Assembly (NCBI GenBank): GCA_018397055.1
Contig: JAGTQS010000065.1
Coordinates: 1 to 7,494, forward strand
DNA length: 7,494 bases
From: Candidatus Bathyarchaeota archaeon
GTDB taxonomy: Archaea; Thermoproteota; Bathyarchaeia; Bathyarchaeales; DTEX01
Direction of reading: 5' to 3'
In this document: positions 1 through 5,805 of the stretch, in pieces
How positions within the stretch are numbered: position 1 is the first letter of the stretch
Layout of the letters: every line of letters begins with the position of its first letter
Notes under the pieces: model-generated
The model's database searches: none
What the model was told of the DNA's origin: nothing
The model's input: the letters and a program-made list of their open reading frames with translations, nothing else
Translations under genes and position numbers: made by a program

Positions 1-89
1 AAAATCACATCTGTTAAGTTGTTAATCTTGTAATGAGAACCGTTAACCTGCACATAAGCATTTCGACCTCTAATTTTTCTTCATCAAAA
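1..89. repeat. Left arm of 89-bp perfect inverted repeat
   Basis: Bases 1-89 are the exact reverse complement of 234-322; position p pairs with 323-p with no mismatch, and pairing fails at 90/233. The arm begins at the very first base of the window, so the repeat may be truncated here. The copy at 234-322 is the one that sits naturally in front of the aroA' start codon, so this left arm is probably the secondary or artefactual copy. A fold-back at a contig end is the simplest reading. A real palindrome in the genome is the alternative. Confidence 0.95.
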
Positions 90-233
90 TTATGTTCATG
101 ATAATCCTCTCAAAAGTAAGATTCTGTAAAACCAGAAATAAAAAATGTAGGGTGCCCCTAGTCACCTGTACTGCGAATTGACGAAAAATGAACCTTTACT
201 GATTTTCTATGATTTCGGATTCTCATTGCGCTT
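90..233. other. 144-bp spacer of the inverted repeat, no gene seen
   Basis: This A/T-rich stretch separates the two arms. I find no ORF of convincing length, no tRNA-like fold and no repeat. The only local structure is a short GGTG/CACC self-complement near 150-165. Nothing here explains why the flanking arms are identical. Confidence 0.5.
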
Positions 234-322
234 TTTTGATGAAGAAAAATTAGAGGTCGAAATGCTTATGTGCAGGTTAACGGTTCTCATTACAAGATTA
301 ACAACTTAACAGATGTGATTTT
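234..322. repeat. Right arm of 89-bp perfect inverted repeat, upstream of aroA'
   Basis: This is the reverse complement of bases 1-89 and ends two bases before the preferred aroA' ATG at 324. It therefore covers the whole 5' flank of that gene, including any promoter. A GTG at 270 inside the arm could extend the aroA' frame by 18 residues, but those residues do not resemble the family N-terminus, so I treat the arm as non-coding. Confidence 0.95.
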
Positions 323-323
323 A

Positions 324-1121
324 ATGAGCCTCATTGGAAAGGCGATCCGTCTTGAAAGGATTATGAACCGCGAAACCAAGAGAACGATTATTGTTCCAAT
401 GGATCACGGCGTAACTCTTGGTCCTATTCCTGGCTTAATAGATATGGCTGACATGGTGAACAAGGTTGCTGAGGGCGGGGCAAACGCTGTTCTTGGACAC
501 ATAGGACTGCCACTTTACGGTCACCGCAGATATGGGCGAGACATAGGGTTAATCTTGCATTTGATGGGAAGTTCTATTCTTAGCCCTGACCCAAACAACA
601 AAGTCTTGGTAATGACTGTGGAAGAGGCGATGGTTATTGGGGCGGATGCCGTGAGCCTCCACATCAACATAGGTGCTGATAACGATGCAGAAATGCTGAG
701 TATTCTTGGAGAGGTTTCAAGGCAGTGTCTAAGGTGGGGGATGCCTCTGGTTGCGATGATGTATCCACGGGGAAGGAAGGTAAAGTCGGAACACGAGGTG
801 GAAGCTGTGAAACTGGCGGCAAGAATAGGCGCTGAGCTTGGAGCGGACATAGTTAAGACAAACTATACTGGAGACGTAGACAGTTTCCGCGAGGTCGTAA
901 AGGGATGCCCAAGCCCCGTGGTAATTGCAGGAGGCCCAAAAGCTGAAACCCAAGAAGACGTCCTTCAAATGGCGTGGGAAGCAATTCAAGCTGGCTCCGC
1001 TGGAGTCTCAATAGGCAGAAACGTCTTCCAAGATCCAAACCCGACAAAGATGGTTCGGGCGTTGTACAGAATTGTCCACGAAAACTGGACCGTAAGCGAA
1101 GCTAAAAAAGAGTTAAAGTAG
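324..1121 (+). CDS. aroA': 2-amino-3,7-dideoxy-D-threo-hept-6-ulosonate (ADTH) synthase
   Basis: This is a cytosolic class I aldolase-like TIM barrel of 265 residues, the normal family length. In archaea it condenses a 6-deoxy-5-ketofructose 1-phosphate-type substrate with aspartate semialdehyde, the first step of the alternative route to 3-dehydroquinate and aromatic amino acids. The sequence shows the family N-terminus GKAIRLERI at 5-13, the loop PMDHGV at 25-30 (Asp27), MMYPRG at 145-150 (Tyr147), the Schiff-base lysine in IVKTNYTGD (Lys178), and the phosphate-binding segments GGPK (203-206) and GRN (231-233). These match Methanocaldococcus MJ0400 more closely than archaeal fructose-bisphosphate aldolases. 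I chose ATG 324 because homologues begin close to this point; a GTG at 270 would add unrelated residues. No clear Shine-Dalgarno is visible. The usual partner, dehydroquinate synthase II, is not in the window, and the left flank is lost at the edge. Confidence 0.9.
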   Translation: MSLIGKAIRLERIMNRETKRTIIVPMDHGVTLGPIPGLIDMADMVNKVAEGGANAVLGHIGLPLYGHRRYGRDIGLILHLMGSSILSPDPNNKVLVMTVEEAMVIGADAVSLHINIGADNDAEMLSILGEVSRQCLRWGMPLVAMMYPRGRKVKSEHEVEAVKLAARIGAELGADIVKTNYTGDVDSFREVVKGCPSPVVIAGGPKAETQEDVLQMAWEAIQAGSAGVSIGRNVFQDPNPTKMVRALYRIVHENWTVSEAKKELK

Positions 1122-1140
1122 GAAAAGGGTTCCTTTAACT
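1111..1140. terminator. Possible bidirectional terminator between convergent genes
   Basis: AGTTAAAG (1111-1118) and CTTTAACT (1133-1140) are an exact 8-bp inverted repeat around a 14-nt loop. The palindrome spans the stop codons of both aroA' (+) and the CBS gene (-), which are only 13 bp apart. A T-rich stretch follows on the plus strand. A structure shared by two converging transcripts fits termination or transcript-end protection, but archaeal termination does not require hairpins, so the role is inferred. Confidence 0.45.
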
Positions 1141-1552
1141 TTCTCTTGAGTAGTACTGGGGCATCCACAAATACCTTAGGATGTTCCGCCTCTCGTTGTC
1201 CAAGTACTTTTCAAGATTGCGAGAAACGTCCGCAGCCGTCAAGACGCCGTGAAGTGTGTTTTCGCGAACGACAGCCAGCCTCCTGATCTTGTGCTCTTTC
1301 ATGACCTTTGCAGCTTCCTGAAGGTCGGCGTCAGGGTCTATCGTAACCAGAGGCGTCGACATAACCTCTGAGACCTTCACCTGCGACCTTCCAGGTAACA
1401 TCTCGCTCGGTTACTATGCCATATGGCTTCCCTTGCCTCAGAATTATGGCGCATCCTTCGCCCTTCTTTCGCATATTCTGTGAGGCATCGGCAACGGAGA
1501 CTTCTTCATCGACGGTGACAAAGTCTTTTCTCATGGCCTCAGATACCTTCAA
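1135..1552 (-). pseudogene. Two-CBS-domain protein, frameshifted in the middle
   Basis: Tandem CBS domains form a Bateman module that binds adenine nucleotides or SAM and regulates partner proteins; no effector domain is attached here. Reading starts best at TTG 1552 with GAGG (1564-1561) 8 nt upstream, giving the canonical N-terminus MKVSEAMRKDFVTV. The first domain runs to GIVTERDVTWKVAGEGL. The second domain (QVKVSEVMSTPLVTI through a C-terminus ending at 1135) lies in the +1 frame. The two frames overlap on 1370-1384, where the same bases encode the end of domain 1 in one frame and the start of domain 2 in the other. The family normally has a short DPS-like linker there. The likeliest cause is loss of about 20-26 nt between two copies of a short direct repeat, by real deletion or by assembly collapse. 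The restored protein would be about 146 residues, typical for the family. As it stands, only single CBS halves can be translated. Confidence 0.85.
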
Positions 1553-1581
1553 AATCTTCGCCTCACAATAATTTGAACTGC

Positions 1582-1596
1582 CCCAAAAATGTTTTA
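1582..1596 (-). promoter_or_regulatory. Possible promoter of the CBS gene
   Basis: On the minus strand CTTAATAAAA (1591-1582) resembles an archaeal TATA box, with a purine-rich GGAA just upstream as a weak BRE. Predicted initiation about 26 nt downstream falls near 1560, close to the TTG start at 1552, so the leader would be short. This is inferred from spacing only. Confidence 0.3.
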
Positions 1597-1662
1597 TTAA
1601 GTTCCAAAAGTTAAAGGTATCTCTAGCTAAGCTGTATTTCGCAACAAAGAGTGGTGACACAC

Positions 1663-1678
1663 GAAAAATCTTTTATTC
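1663..1678 (+). promoter_or_regulatory. Possible promoter of the small membrane protein gene
   Basis: A purine-rich GAAAAA (1663-1668) followed by TTTTATTC (1671-1678) looks like a BRE/TATA pair. Initiation near 1699 would leave about 18 nt of leader that includes the GGTG ribosome-binding site at 1707-1710. A second A/T box, AATATATG at 1681-1688, is an alternative but would start transcription too close to the gene to keep that site. Confidence 0.35.
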
Positions 1679-1716
1679 TCAATATATGTTATGAGGTGTC
1701 AAAAAAGGTGTATGGA

Positions 1717-1974
1717 ATGATAGGCGCAGTAATCTTTATTGTTGTGTTCCTAGCTGTTCTCGGCGTTTCTCTTGGAATGCCCTGGTTGCCTCCTGGCTAC
1801 ATGATCTTTGATGTTCTTAACATTCCAGCAGTAGATTATCCTGTTCTCGGAATCCCAGCGTATCTTCTATTCAGCATAGTTAATGGTGTAGTCTACGGTT
1901 TCATAATTTGGCTAATATACAGCGTGGTTGCCGCAGCGACTGGAAAAGGCAAGAAAGATCAACAAATTTCGTAA
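1717..1974 (+). CDS. Small two-helix membrane protein, function unknown
   Basis: I do not recognise this 85-residue protein. It has a hydrophobic segment at about 2-20 (rich in Val, Ile and Leu), a Pro/Gly-rich loop at 21-47 containing MPWLPPGY and a second PAYLL-type turn, a long second membrane segment at about 48-73, and a basic tail with GKGKK. Both ends are probably on the same side of the membrane. I chose ATG 1717 because AAGGTG ends 6 nt upstream; an in-frame GTG at 1651 would add 22 residues lacking this signal. It is divergent from the CBS gene with 164 bp between starts. The TAA at 1972 is followed in the same frame by 22 sense codons and a second TAA at 2041 (see findings). It could be a channel-like, anchor or regulatory peptide; nothing decides between these. 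Confidence 0.65.
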   Translation: MIGAVIFIVVFLAVLGVSLGMPWLPPGYMIFDVLNIPAVDYPVLGIPAYLLFSIVNGVVYGFIIWLIYSVVAAATGKGKKDQQIS

Positions 1975-2066
1975 ACAGTGAACGTTCAAATTGGAGATAA
2001 GCAAGTCCCGCCTGGAACATACGAGCCTAGACCACAACAGTAAATAGATATAACGTAAGATTCCTT

Positions 2067-2073
2067 AAAAAAA
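2067..2073 (-). terminator. T-tract terminator after the GH5 gene
   Basis: A run of seven A on the plus strand is T7 on the minus strand, 17 nt past the GH5 stop codon. Archaeal RNA polymerase commonly terminates at such U-tracts without a hairpin, so this is a good candidate. Confidence 0.5.
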
Positions 2074-2089
2074 GAGAAATAAATATAAA

Positions 2090-3154
2090 TTAGTGAATAA
2101 CAAATTCTTTGAGGATTTCAAGCATTTTCCTGTCTAAGCGGTCTCCATTAGGCAGTGTTTCACTGTGAAATCCCTCTCGTCCAGTGTTTATTATGCCGAA
2201 GGGTCCTCGGAAGTTCCAAAGTGCCCATCCGACCTTGTTCTCTTTTATGATGCTTAGGACGTCTTTGAACCAGTTTAGCTGCGTTTGCCTCGGAACCTTG
2301 TAGGCGTACGTGCCCACTTCGCCTACGTGGATGAGTGACCCTGTTTCTTTCCTGAACTCGAACCACGGGTTCATCCAGTTTTCCAGCCATTTTTTGTCTA
2401 CGTAAACCCCTTTCCACCTTTGAAATTCACGTCTCCTAGCTGAGCCAGGCGGCAGCTTTTGTATGTACTTGTCGAGGTTCGGCGCTTCGCATGGGTACAT
2501 GGGCTGTTCATCGTAGATTCCCCAAACGCCTGCCCAGCTAGCCATTATGTGTGTGACCCATGGAGGCTCGTAAATGTGGAAGCTTTGCCCAAACAGGGGT
2601 TTGTTGATGTTGGGAACTGGCTTGTAGTGGCCGTCTGAGGATATCAAGCCGTCAGCTATGACAAGCCTGTTTTTGTCTTCGCTCCAGATGGCGTCAAGCA
2701 TTCTTTCAACGAATTTTTTGTAAACCGTCATCGTTGTACCGTACGGCTCGTTAACGAGATTGAAGCTGACTAGCTTGTTTGGCAAACCTTTGTACCGTTT
2801 CGCAAAAAGCCTCCAGTGAAACTCGCAAGCTGCTTGAGCTTCCTCGTCCTTCCAGAGGTTGAAGGGTTCCTTGACGCTTTGGTTCACGGTGAATCCTGGT
2901 GCTCTGTGAAAACACATATTCAAGTGGATGCCATATTTTTTGGCAAGAGCCACTGCGTGGTCGATCTCTGCTAGAACCTTTTCGTTGATTTTGTAAGGGT
3001 CTTCGTCTAAAATCCAGCAGTGGTAGTCCATTGGCAGACGGAAAAAGTTGAAGCCCCACTCAGCAGCACGTATGAAGTCTAATTCCAAAAAAGTGTCGTT
3101 CCTATAGAATTTTTCAAGCAAGTTAAAACCATACCAAATCGGTAAAGACTCCAT
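2090..3154 (-). CDS. Glycoside hydrolase family 5 (cellulase-like), apparently cytosolic
   Basis: This 354-residue single-domain TIM barrel should be a retaining beta-glycosidase acting on beta-1,4-linked glucans, mannans or related oligosaccharides. The clan GH-A landmarks are in order: Arg39 in FFRLP, His83 in CFHRAPG, the acid/base Glu136 in LVNEP, His193/Tyr195 in FHIYEPP, the nucleophile Glu279 in VGEVG, and Trp313 in ALWNFRG. All key residues are present, so it should be active. There is no signal peptide, membrane anchor or carbohydrate-binding module, so it probably works inside the cell on imported or endogenous glycans. The ATG at 3154 is preceded by GGTGAGG at 3165-3159. No sugar transporter or other glycosidase lies nearby. 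Substrate cannot be assigned; the WxxF- and Pro-rich insert at about 200-265 may shape a family-specific cleft. Confidence 0.88.
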   Translation of the reverse strand: MESLPIWYGFNLLEKFYRNDTFLELDFIRAAEWGFNFFRLPMDYHCWILDEDPYKINEKVLAEIDHAVALAKKYGIHLNMCFHRAPGFTVNQSVKEPFNLWKDEEAQAACEFHWRLFAKRYKGLPNKLVSFNLVNEPYGTTMTVYKKFVERMLDAIWSEDKNRLVIADGLISSDGHYKPVPNINKPLFGQSFHIYEPPWVTHIMASWAGVWGIYDEQPMYPCEAPNLDKYIQKLPPGSARRREFQRWKGVYVDKKWLENWMNPWFEFRKETGSLIHVGEVGTYAYKVPRQTQLNWFKDVLSIIKENKVGWALWNFRGPFGIINTGREGFHSETLPNGDRLDRKMLEILKEFVIH

Positions 3155-3187
3155 GTTGCCTCACCGGTCCTTCTTATGTGTAACTGT

Positions 3188-3204
3188 CTATAAATTTCTT
3201 TAGG
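3188..3204 (-). promoter_or_regulatory. TATA/BRE promoter of the GH5 gene
   Basis: On the minus strand AAAGAAA (3201-3195) leads into TTTATA (3194-3189), a good BRE/TATA match. Initiation about 26 nt downstream falls near 3165, right at the start of the GGTGAGG ribosome-binding site, giving a leader of roughly 11 nt. Confidence 0.55.
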
Positions 3205-3385
3205 CTAAAATGCTACAGGCAAAACATTGAATTGAAACTAAAAACAAGCAGATGGCAAGCCAAATGTGAGTCACCCTTCAAAAACACATTTCAAAGCTAT
3301 CCTCCAAAAATGCTGTTCCATGTGAAAATTCTAGAGAAGACTTTACAACAAGTTAGCAGAGACCCACAAACGGTCTGTTAATGTA

Positions 3386-3408
3386 TCAAGTTCTTATATA
3401 TAACTTGA
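3386..3408 (+). promoter_or_regulatory. TATA box inside a palindrome, promoter/operator of the radical SAM gene
   Basis: TTATATAT (3394-3401) is a strong TATA box. Spacing predicts initiation near 3424 and a leader of only about 8 nt before ATG 3432, so translation is probably leaderless or nearly so. The box is flanked exactly by TCAAGTT (3386-3392) and AACTTGA (3402-3408), a perfect 7-bp inverted repeat with 9 nt between. A dimeric repressor bound there would block TBP. The TATA call is fairly firm; the operator call is inferred from symmetry. Confidence 0.55.
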
Positions 3409-3431
3409 GGCATTGATATTTAAGACCTAAA

Positions 3432-4865
3432 ATGAAGTTTTCTTTTATCAATCCCGGGCCAAATGAGACTCGTCTTGAAGGCGAGAACATGATGACTGCT
3501 GCGTGTCCTCCCCTCGGAATTTTGTATGTAGCCTCGACGTTAATAGCCAATGGGTTTGAGGTTTCAGTGTTAGATCATGCAGCTAAAGGGATGTCCATAA
3601 AGGAGGTTGCTGATTGGGTTATTAAGGAGGAGCCTGATGTTCTCGGTTTGTCCGTTTTGGTAACTTCCAGTTTAACTGCGCCTAAAATTGCAGAGGAGGT
3701 TAGAGAGAGGAACCCCGACATTTTGATTGTCTTCGGAAACCATCATGCAACTTTTAACGCTGAAAGGATCCTCAGAAAATATTCCTATGTTGATATGGTC
3801 GTTAGAGGTGAGGGTGAACAAACGTGCCTTGAACTTGCAAACTGTTTGAAACATAATAGGAACTTTAAAGATGTCCAAGGGATCACTTTTAGGCATAATG
3901 GCAAGATCGTTTCAAATCCTGAAAGGCCACTGATAAAAGATGTTGACATGTTACCCTTCCCACAAAGGGATCTTTTAGACATAGAATACCACAACACAAC
4001 TGTCGGAATTAATGCGGCTCCAAAGAAATTCACCAGTTTTCTTTCTTCCCGAGGGTGTGTTTTTAGCTGCCGTTTCTGCAGTTGTGCCAGTATTGCTAGG
4101 AGCCATTGGAGGGCAAGATCGATTGACAACATCATGGACGAGCTTCACCTTCTAGCCAGCGAAGGATACAAACAGATGTTGCTTGTTGATGACAACTTCA
4201 CCTTGAACCAGAAGAGGGTAATAGAGCTTTGTCGGAAAATGAGAAAAGAAAAGATAGACATAGAATGGTTTTGTGAAGGAAGAGTTGACCAGGCGTCGTA
4301 TGAAATGTTTCGGGAAATGGTGAAAGCGGGATGCCGAATGATGTACTTTGGCATTGAAAGTGGAACTCAAAAAGTTCTCAACTATTATAATAAGAAAACG
4401 ACTCCGGAGCAGTCTAGAAAGGCTGTTGACATTGCAAGGAAGTCTGGAATCGACCTTATTGTCGGCTCCTTCATTTTGGGAGCACCTGACGAAACAAAGG
4501 TTGAAATACAAGAAACCCTTGATTTCATAAAAGGACTGAAAATCGACATTCCCCAAATCAACATTCTAAGTGTCGTTCCCGGCAATGCCATATGGGACGA
4601 GCTAAAAGAGAAGCAAATGTTTGATGAGGACAAGTATTGGGAGCAGGGGTTCTGGATTTCAGATGTATGTCCAAATGCGGTTCCCGTTGACGAGGTCAAA
4701 GAGATGGTTCGAGATTTCTATCACTCTTACATTTGGTCTACAAAATATGTTGCGAAGCAAATTTGGCTTACAATGAAAAGCCATTACAGACTAAGCGTTT
4801 TGTTTGACAGCCTAAAATCGATTAACACAACCATAAACAACATCTCCAATTACTTAACGTTATAA
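3432..4865 (+). CDS. B12-binding-domain radical SAM enzyme (class B type)
   Basis: This 477-residue protein has a Rossmann-like cobalamin-binding domain at about 1-140 followed by a radical SAM barrel at about 195-420. The first domain shows PPLGILYVAS (26-35), the GNHHATF turn (102-108, usually GGPHATF) and VVRGEGE (123-129). It lacks a clean DxHxxG motif, as is common in this class, so cobalamin would bind without a histidine ligand. The 4Fe-4S cluster motif is Cys209-x3-Cys213-x2-Cys216. DDNFT (253-257) and YFGIESG (305-311) are typical of the barrel. The C-terminal tail is basic and rich in aromatic residues. Family members methylate or rearrange unactivated carbons in lipids, tetrapyrroles and natural products; archaeal members include the GDGT ring synthases GrsA/GrsB. 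The substrate here is unknown and no lipid or cofactor gene is adjacent. No Shine-Dalgarno is visible, in line with the very short predicted leader. Confidence 0.88.
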   Translation: MKFSFINPGPNETRLEGENMMTAACPPLGILYVASTLIANGFEVSVLDHAAKGMSIKEVADWVIKEEPDVLGLSVLVTSSLTAPKIAEEVRERNPDILIVFGNHHATFNAERILRKYSYVDMVVRGEGEQTCLELANCLKHNRNFKDVQGITFRHNGKIVSNPERPLIKDVDMLPFPQRDLLDIEYHNTTVGINAAPKKFTSFLSSRGCVFSCRFCSCASIARSHWRARSIDNIMDELHLLASEGYKQMLLVDDNFTLNQKRVIELCRKMRKEKIDIEWFCEGRVDQASYEMFREMVKAGCRMMYFGIESGTQKVLNYYNKKTTPEQSRKAVDIARKSGIDLIVGSFILGAPDETKVEIQETLDFIKGLKIDIPQINILSVVPGNAIWDELKEKQMFDEDKYWEQGFWISDVCPNAVPVDEVKEMVRDFYHSYIWSTKYVAKQIWLTMKSHYRLSVLFDSLKSINTTINNISNYLTL

Positions 4866-4941
4866 AAATAATGTAAAAGGCTTAGTAAATTTGACAACAA
4901 AATAACAATAGAACTATGATTGGGTTTAGTGATTAAAATTA

Positions 4942-4949
4942 TTTTTTTT
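4942..4949 (+). terminator. T8 tract downstream of the radical SAM gene
   Basis: A run of eight T on the plus strand, about 77 nt after the stop codon, is the strongest T-tract in this intergenic region and a likely archaeal U-tract terminator. No associated hairpin is evident. Confidence 0.45.
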
Positions 4950-5004
4950 CTCTCATGGAGTTTCATTCAATTTAAAGCACGTATGACTTCAATCATATAT
5001 TAAT

Positions 5005-5133
5005 ATGTTAGTTTTAGAATATGAAAGGATTCTTGATTTTATTTCGTTGATTACGTGTAGGTTAATCTTTACAAGTTTTGTTTGTACTATGTTTCTCTGT
5101 GTCTATGTGCTTAAGAGAGAAAAAAATTGCTAA
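5005..5133 (+). CDS. Possible 42-residue single-pass membrane peptide
   Basis: An ATG at 5005 opens a 42-codon frame ending in TAA. The peptide has a charged N-terminus (EYER), a continuous hydrophobic stretch at about 11-36 with several Cys and Phe, and a basic end, KREKNC, which is a plausible small membrane peptide. TTTAAAG at 4971-4977 lies about 30 nt upstream and could serve as a TATA box for a near-leaderless transcript, after the T8 terminator of the preceding gene. No Shine-Dalgarno is seen. The region is very T-rich, so chance hydrophobic codons are a serious alternative. Confidence 0.22.
   Translation: MLVLEYERILDFISLITCRLIFTSFVCTMFLCVYVLKREKNC
5120..5126 (-). terminator. T-tract terminator after the EamA gene
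   Basis: Seven A on the plus strand is T7 on the minus strand, 17 nt beyond the EamA stop codon. The spacing matches the T7 tract after the GH5 gene. Confidence 0.5.
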
Positions 5134-5142
5134 TTAATGTTC

Positions 5143-5559
5143 TTAGATGGCAAGTAGTAGAACTCCTATGAAGATTAGGGTTCCAGCTATCGCGGTCTTA
5201 AGCGTTATTTGTTCACCGAGAAGCAACACAGATAACAAAAGCACAAATAGTAGGCTTGCTCTGTCTACTGGCGCAACCTTTGAGGCGTCAGCCATTTTTA
5301 AAGCGGCAAAGTACAGTAGCCACGATATGGCACCAGCAACTCCGGAAAGCACTATGAAAATCATATCCTTGCTGGTTAGCTGTGTTAATTGGGAACCCTT
5401 ATCCATGGCTACTACGAAGCCAATTAAGAAAACGGTCATAACAATGGCTCTTAGGGCAGTAGCAACATTAGAATCAACTCCTTGCAGCCCAACCTTTGCA
5501 AAAATTGCAACAAGCGCCGCAAAAAACGCGTCTAAAACAGCCAAAATAAACCAATCCAA
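5143..5559 (-). CDS. EamA-family (DMT superfamily) single-domain membrane protein
   Basis: This is a 138-residue integral membrane protein with five predicted segments at about 3-23, 33-51, 64-82, 93-111 and 115-137. That is the half-size EamA unit, which is thought to pair as a dimer to make the ten-helix drug/metabolite transporter fold. Recognisable stretches are FAALVAIFAKVG, DSNVATALRAIV, SWLLYFAALK, ASKVAPVDRAS and the LLLGE end of helix 4. Length and motifs match stand-alone EamA proteins, so it is not a truncated ten-helix transporter. I prefer TTG 5559 because GGTGG (5569-5565) sits 5 nt upstream and MDWF is the usual N-terminus. A TTG at 5577 would add six residues. The substrate is unknown. 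The gene is convergent with the radical SAM gene and appears monocistronic. Confidence 0.85.
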   Translation of the reverse strand: MDWFILAVLDAFFAALVAIFAKVGLQGVDSNVATALRAIVMTVFLIGFVVAMDKGSQLTQLTSKDMIFIVLSGVAGAISWLLYFAALKMADASKVAPVDRASLLFVLLLSVLLLGEQITLKTAIAGTLIFIGVLLLAI

Positions 5560-5678
5560 ATTAACCACCGGATGCAAATTACGATAACAACATAATATTC
5601 TTTTCTAAATTTGCAAAGAAAAGAGGAAACGGTAAACCTTCATTGCAGTGCATACAAATCATAAAAAAGTTTTTCTCC

Positions 5679-5689
5679 TAATATAAAGC
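5679..5689 (-). promoter_or_regulatory. Possible TATA box upstream of the EamA gene
   Basis: On the minus strand CTTTATATTA (5688-5679) is a good TATA match. It predicts initiation near 5657, leaving about 100 nt of leader before TTG 5559. A weaker box, AAATTTAGAAAA at 5613-5602, would give a short leader instead. The choice between them is open. Confidence 0.35.
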
Positions 5690-5805
5690 ACCAAAACAAG
5701 TATAATGACAACGATAACTATGTGAGTGACAAAATATGTATTTTTTGCCACAATAGGGTTTGATTAGAATTTAGTTCTTAGTATGGGTATTAAAACTATA
5801 TGACG

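Noticed and set aside
270..323. Upstream GTG start extending aroA' by 18 residues
   Set aside because: The extension lies in the inverted-repeat arm and does not resemble family N-termini, whereas the ATG at 324 gives the usual beginning and length.
5147..5587. Long plus-strand frame opposite the EamA gene
   Set aside because: It is Ser/Thr/Lys-rich without recognisable motifs, while the minus strand encodes a clear five-helix EamA protein with a ribosome-binding site. It is an antisense shadow.
5579..5662. 27-codon minus-strand frame just upstream of the EamA gene, near a TATA-like box
   Set aside because: The start falls slightly before the predicted transcription start, there is no properly spaced ribosome-binding site, and the peptide has no recognisable feature. 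A leader-peptide role would be pure speculation.
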